DNA of 64,000 bases from CADEFX01 sp050260355 (GTDB taxonomy: Bacteria; Pseudomonadota; Alphaproteobacteria; Rhizobiales; Hyphomicrobiaceae). The DNA lies in assembly GCA_050260355.1 (NCBI GenBank), contig JBLNBZ010000045.1:20096-84095 (forward strand), given 5' to 3'. Below, piece by piece: positions 61,006 through 64,000 of the stretch (its first letter is position 1; every line of letters begins with the position of its first letter). A model generated the notes under the pieces. It saw only the letters and a program-made list of their open reading frames with translations. It was not told the origin of the DNA and made no database searches. The position numbers and the translations under genes are program-made.

Positions 61006-62241
61006 TCACAGGTCCACGTCGCCATCGAGCATGCGTCGGACGATCGTGCGGTTCATGATCTGGTTGGTCCCGTCCGCTATGTTGACTTTGCGCAAGATCA
61101 CGTAGGCATCTGTGAGATACATTTCGTTCGTGAGACCCATCGCGCCGTGCGTCTGGATGACCCTGTCCACGGCTCGTGCGCCCACCCGGACGCTGTAGGA
61201 TTTGGTCATCGACAGCTCTTTGGTCGCCGGCAAACCTGCATCGAGAAGCTGGGCGACGTTGCGGCTCATGAGGTGTGCGGCGTGCACCTCCATGGCTGAT
61301 TCCGCCAACGGGAACGTCACGCCCTGATACTCGGAGATCGGGCGACCGAAAGCCTGGCGCACCTTCGCGTAGTCGAACGCCATCTCGAGCGCCCATCGGC
61401 CGAGGCCGACGCCGCGGGCTGCATTGTAGAGCCGTCCCAGGCTGACGCCGAGCATGGCGATCTCGAAGCCCTTGTGGAGTTCCCCTACGAGCTGGTGCGG
61501 CTCGATGCGGATGTCGTCGAAATGAAGCACGGCCTCGTCGCCGCCGGGACTGCCGAACATCTTGATGATGCGCTCGATGACGAAACCACGAGCGTTGGTC
61601 GGTACGAGAAACAGGCTGATGCCGCCTTTGCGTTGCGCGGCGCGCTCCGGGTCGGTCACGGCGAAAATCATGGCGTGCTCGGCGTGCGGACTGTTCGTCG
61701 TCCAGATCTTCGTGCCGGAAAGCCGCCAGCCATCGCCGTCTGGCACGGCCTTGGTTCGGATGGCGACAGCATCCGATCCGGCATTGGGCTCCGAAAGGCC
61801 GAAGCACAACGTGGCGCGCCCGGACAGGATGTCAGGCATCAGTGTCTCGCGCGCCTGGCGGCTCATACCCCTGAGCACCGGGCTCGGTCCCCGCGACCAG
61901 TGGCTGCCGACGCTGTGACCCAGCCAGTAGCGCGCTCCGCAGAGATGGAACACGTGCTCCCAGAACGCGAAGTAGGCGACCATTCCGAAGCCGCCGCCGC
62001 CGAGCTCTTCGGGAACGCAGAGATTGTAGTAACCGGCCTCGGCGGCGGCCATGCGCACCTCGGTCAGAATGGCGAGCGTATCCGCGCTGAAGCGGCCATC
62101 CTCGGCATACTTGCGTCGCGGATCGGTCAAGATCGCCTCGTACTTTTCGTGCCGCGAAAACACTTCGGCGCGCAGAAACGCCTCGAGCCCGCGCAGCATG
62201 TCTTGCACGTCTTCCGGGTAATCCTGTGCGATGGCCTTCAT
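61006..62241 (-). CDS. Acyl-CoA dehydrogenase (first of the operon)
   Basis: A 411-residue enzyme: YYNLCVPEELGGGGFGMVAY, LCFGLSEPNAGSDAVAIRTK, GTKIWTTNSPHAEHAMIFAV, QTHGAMGLTNEMYLTDAYVI, ending ADGTNQIMNRTIVRRMLDGD. ATG 62241 is the plausible start. It lies 22 bases ahead of the hydratase gene. Confidence 0.92.
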   Translation of the reverse strand: MKAIAQDYPEDVQDMLRGLEAFLRAEVFSRHEKYEAILTDPRRKYAEDGRFSADTLAILTEVRMAAAEAGYYNLCVPEELGGGGFGMVAYFAFWEHVFHLCGARYWLGHSVGSHWSRGPSPVLRGMSRQARETLMPDILSGRATLCFGLSEPNAGSDAVAIRTKAVPDGDGWRLSGTKIWTTNSPHAEHAMIFAVTDPERAAQRKGGISLFLVPTNARGFVIERIIKMFGSPGGDEAVLHFDDIRIEPHQLVGELHKGFEIAMLGVSLGRLYNAARGVGLGRWALEMAFDYAKVRQAFGRPISEYQGVTFPLAESAMEVHAAHLMSRNVAQLLDAGLPATKELSMTKSYSVRVGARAVDRVIQTHGAMGLTNEMYLTDAYVILRKVNIADGTNQIMNRTIVRRMLDGDVDL

Positions 62242-62386
62242 GGGCAACCCAATCTTGCCGGCGTGACAGACGTCGCGGCCAGCCCGTGACTGCGACTTGC
62301 GCGAGATGCTAAACGAGGCGCGGCCGCAGTGGGCGGGCTTGCGGCCGGTAAGCCTCCGAATTCATGAATGTGAAGCCGCACGCGGA

Positions 62387-63190
62387 TCATTGGCCTGACC
62401 GCGGACCTCCCTTCTGTATAGCTCCTGCCAGGCCGCGATCGCGGATCTGCACGAACTCGCTGCTGACATGAGAAAGCTGGTGCGTGTCGAAATGCGCCGT
62501 GAGCGCAGCACGCAGGCCCACGATATCCGCCGTCGTGTGCATCGACTTCTTGAGGATCTTGAGTGCGAACGGCGGCGACTGCGCGATGCGGTTGGCAAGC
62601 GCCAGAACCGCTTGGTCGAGATCGGCCCTCGGCACGACTCGATTGACCATGCCGAGACGCCAAGCTTCCCCGGCCGAGACGCGCTCGCCGGTGAACAGCA
62701 TCTCCTTGGCGCGGCGCATGCCCAGCACCCAGGGATGGATTAACACCTCGACGGAGGCGGCGCCCAGCGTATGGACCACTGGGTCCGCGAAGAAGGCGTC
62801 GTCCGAGGCAACAATCAGGTCGCACATATTGGCGACCATGAAGGCTCCGGCGACACAAGCCCCTTGCACCTGGGCAATGGTGGGCTTGGGCGCATCCCAG
62901 ATGCGCAGGCAATATTCGAAGTAACGGCGCTCCTCGTAGGCGTAGCGTTGCTCAACAGTGAAGGCGCTGCGCTTGGCCTGCGCCTCCTTGAGGTCGTGGC
63001 CGGCAGAGAAATGCTCGCCCTTTCCGGCGAGCACGATCACGCGCACATCGGGATCACCCACGGCAGCCCTGACGGCATCATCCATCTCGTCCAGCAGACG
63101 CTGGCTCTCCGCGTTGCGGACATGCGGACGGTTGTGCCAGATGCGGGCGATCGGCCCCAGCCGCTCATATTCGATCTCTTGATAGTCCAT
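62387..63190 (-). CDS. Enoyl-CoA hydratase/isomerase (first of the operon)
   Basis: A 267-residue crotonase: MDYQEIEYERLGPIARIWHN, LAGKGEHFSAGHDLKEAQAK, VQGACVAGAFMVANMCDLIV, FADPVVHTLGAASVEVLIHP. The DPVVHTLGA region differs from the usual E-containing motif, as in hydrolase-type crotonases. It precedes the first dehydrogenase by about 145 bases and follows the ABC ATPase by 26. Confidence 0.9.
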   Translation of the reverse strand: MDYQEIEYERLGPIARIWHNRPHVRNAESQRLLDEMDDAVRAAVGDPDVRVIVLAGKGEHFSAGHDLKEAQAKRSAFTVEQRYAYEERRYFEYCLRIWDAPKPTIAQVQGACVAGAFMVANMCDLIVASDDAFFADPVVHTLGAASVEVLIHPWVLGMRRAKEMLFTGERVSAGEAWRLGMVNRVVPRADLDQAVLALANRIAQSPPFALKILKKSMHTTADIVGLRAALTAHFDTHQLSHVSSEFVQIRDRGLAGAIQKGGPRSGQ

Positions 63191-63216
63191 GACGGTTCCT
63201 TTTTGGCCGCTCGGGA

Positions 63217-64000
63217 TCAGGCGAGATGGCACGCGACGACGTGACCGCCGCCGATGCTGCGCAGGTGTGGCTCCTCCACGCGGCAGCGGTCGAACGCCCG
63301 TGGACAGCGCGGGTGGAACGGGCATCCGGTGGGGCGGGCGATGGGCGACGGCAGTTCGCCGTGCAGCGGCGCGATGCGCCGGCGCTCCTTGGGGTGGGAG
63401 GGCAGCTTGGCAGCGAAAAGAGCCTGCGTGTAGGGATGCCGCCGCTCAGCAGCGATCCGCTTTGCCGGCCCCATCTCCATCACCGTCCCGAGATACATCA
63501 CAAGGATGGAGTCGGCGACCCGTGTCACCAGGTCGAGGTCGTGGGAGATCAGCAGGTAGGATAAACCCTTTTGCCGCTTGAGGCCTTGCAGCAGGTTCAC
63601 CACCTGCGCACGGATGGAGACGTCGAGTGCAGCGACCGGCTCGTCCAAGATGAGCAGCCGCGGCTCGACGGTCAGAGCCCGGGCGATGGCGATCCGCTGG
63701 CACTGACCGCCGGAGAACTCGTACGGATAGCGAGCGAGCGCGTGTTCGTCCAAACCGACGGACTCGAGCGCGGCGATGCAACGCCGCCTCCGCTCTCGCG
63801 CCGGCACCTCGCCGGCAACCTTCAGCGGCTCGCCGAGGATGGTGGCGATCGACAGGCGCGGGTTGAGGCTCGAGTAAGGGTCCTGAAAGATCGGCTGTAC
63901 GCTGCGACGGTACGCTCGCAGCTCCCGCCGAGCCATCGCATGCACGTCGCGGCCTGCGAAGCGCACGTGCCCCGATGTTGGCCGCTCGAGCGCAAGTATG
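63217..64000 (-). CDS. Peptide-type ABC transporter ATP-binding protein, DppF/OppF-like (5' end outside window)
   Basis: The frame is open to the window end; Walker A lies beyond it. Visible are the Q-loop (YRRSVQPIFQDPYSSLNPRL), signature FSGGQCQRIAIARALTVEPR, Walker B LLILDEPVAALDVS, LISHDLDLV and the C-terminal oligopeptide extension GCPFHPRCPRAFDRC. This belongs to a peptide/nickel-type importer upstream, probably serving the acyl-CoA operon that follows by 26 bases. It could in principle also serve the ATPase-less importer at 11.7-15.2 kb. Confidence 0.93.
   Translation of the reverse strand, partial: ILALERPTSGHVRFAGRDVHAMARRELRAYRRSVQPIFQDPYSSLNPRLSIATILGEPLKVAGEVPARERRRRCIAALESVGLDEHALARYPYEFSGGQCQRIAIARALTVEPRLLILDEPVAALDVSIRAQVVNLLQGLKRQKGLSYLLISHDLDLVTRVADSILVMYLGTVMEMGPAKRIAAERRHPYTQALFAAKLPSHPKERRRIAPLHGELPSPIARPTGCPFHPRCPRAFDRCRVEEPHLRSIGGGHVVACHLA

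Noticed and set aside
59638..61299. Over 550-codon plus-strand frame opposite the acyl-CoA genes
   Set aside because: Runs across three real genes and their junctions; composition is that of reversed ACAD codons.

Overview
The window looks like chromosomal DNA of an alphaproteobacterium, most likely of the order Hyphomicrobiales (a Bradyrhizobium/Rhodopseudomonas/Xanthobacteraceae-like soil bacterium). This is inferred from the GC-rich coding style, a CIRCE-controlled groESL, FixK/FNR-type boxes, many GntR/TetR/LysR regulators, peptide-type ABC importers, a fatty or aromatic acyl-CoA degradation operon, and protein wording typical of that group. No rRNA, intact tRNA or CRISPR array was seen.

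Layout. 0-4 kb: catabolic genes (TPP-dependent enzyme, SDR, GntR regulator, amidohydrolase) with a dead TctA-type transporter remnant. 4.1-6.7 kb: CIRCE-groES-groEL. 6.8-11 kb: MBL/ODP hydrolase with divergent TetR, an Arg/Asn-rich secreted protein, an arylsulfatase gene gutted by an internal deletion, and an outer-membrane MetA-like protein. 11.7-16.5 kb: peptide-type ABC importer (binding protein and two permeases, no ATPase) and an MFS carrier. 16.9-37.4 kb: a dense stress/low-oxygen block holding two HdeD proteins, a broken patatin, a Cys-rich/PRC-barrel protein, a small tandem-repeat protein, an HtrA protease, an exonuclease-CBS-nucleotidyltransferase fusion, three related mini c-type cytochromes, a ribosome hibernation factor, a P1B-5 metal ATPase with a hemerythrin tail, a universal stress protein, an Mla-type lipid transporter, phosphoketolase and an SH3 repeat protein. 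A perfect TTGAT-N4-ATCAA box precedes the Usp gene and a second FixK-type box lies in the ATPase/cytochrome divergent region.

37.4-51 kb is a graveyard mixed with working genes: a methyltransferase, a frameshifted conserved gene, tails of hsdR and a recombinase, IS3 and IS256 scars, a quinone reductase-LysR chimera, a deleted LysR, a MocR with most of its middle removed and a TetR remnant. Working genes here include a probable fluoroacetate dehalogenase, an SMR transporter with Asp in place of the usual Glu, two overlapping GST genes with a divergent LysR, a LysE exporter, and a TetR with a divergent NIPSNAP gene preceded by tandem operator-like repeats. 51-55.4 kb: ECF41 sigma factor with a flavodoxin-like gene, alcohol dehydrogenase with divergent TetR and two palindromes, and two monooxygenase-fold genes (one broken). 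55.4-56.3 kb has no recognisable gene but carries what looks like the 3' end of a tRNA-Ser, a possible old integration boundary. 56.3-64 kb: a minus-strand operon for acyl-CoA degradation (CoA ligase, three acyl-CoA dehydrogenases, two enoyl-CoA hydratases) downstream of a peptide-type ABC ATPase cut by the window end.

The best candidates for undescribed biology are the FixK-box-associated stress block as a unit (P1B-5 ATPase, small protein, HPF and mini-cytochromes), the exonuclease-CBS-nucleotidyltransferase fusion, and the small repeat protein. Several broken genes differ from their families by a single base, so base-calling error must be excluded for those; others show larger deletions that cannot be explained that way.
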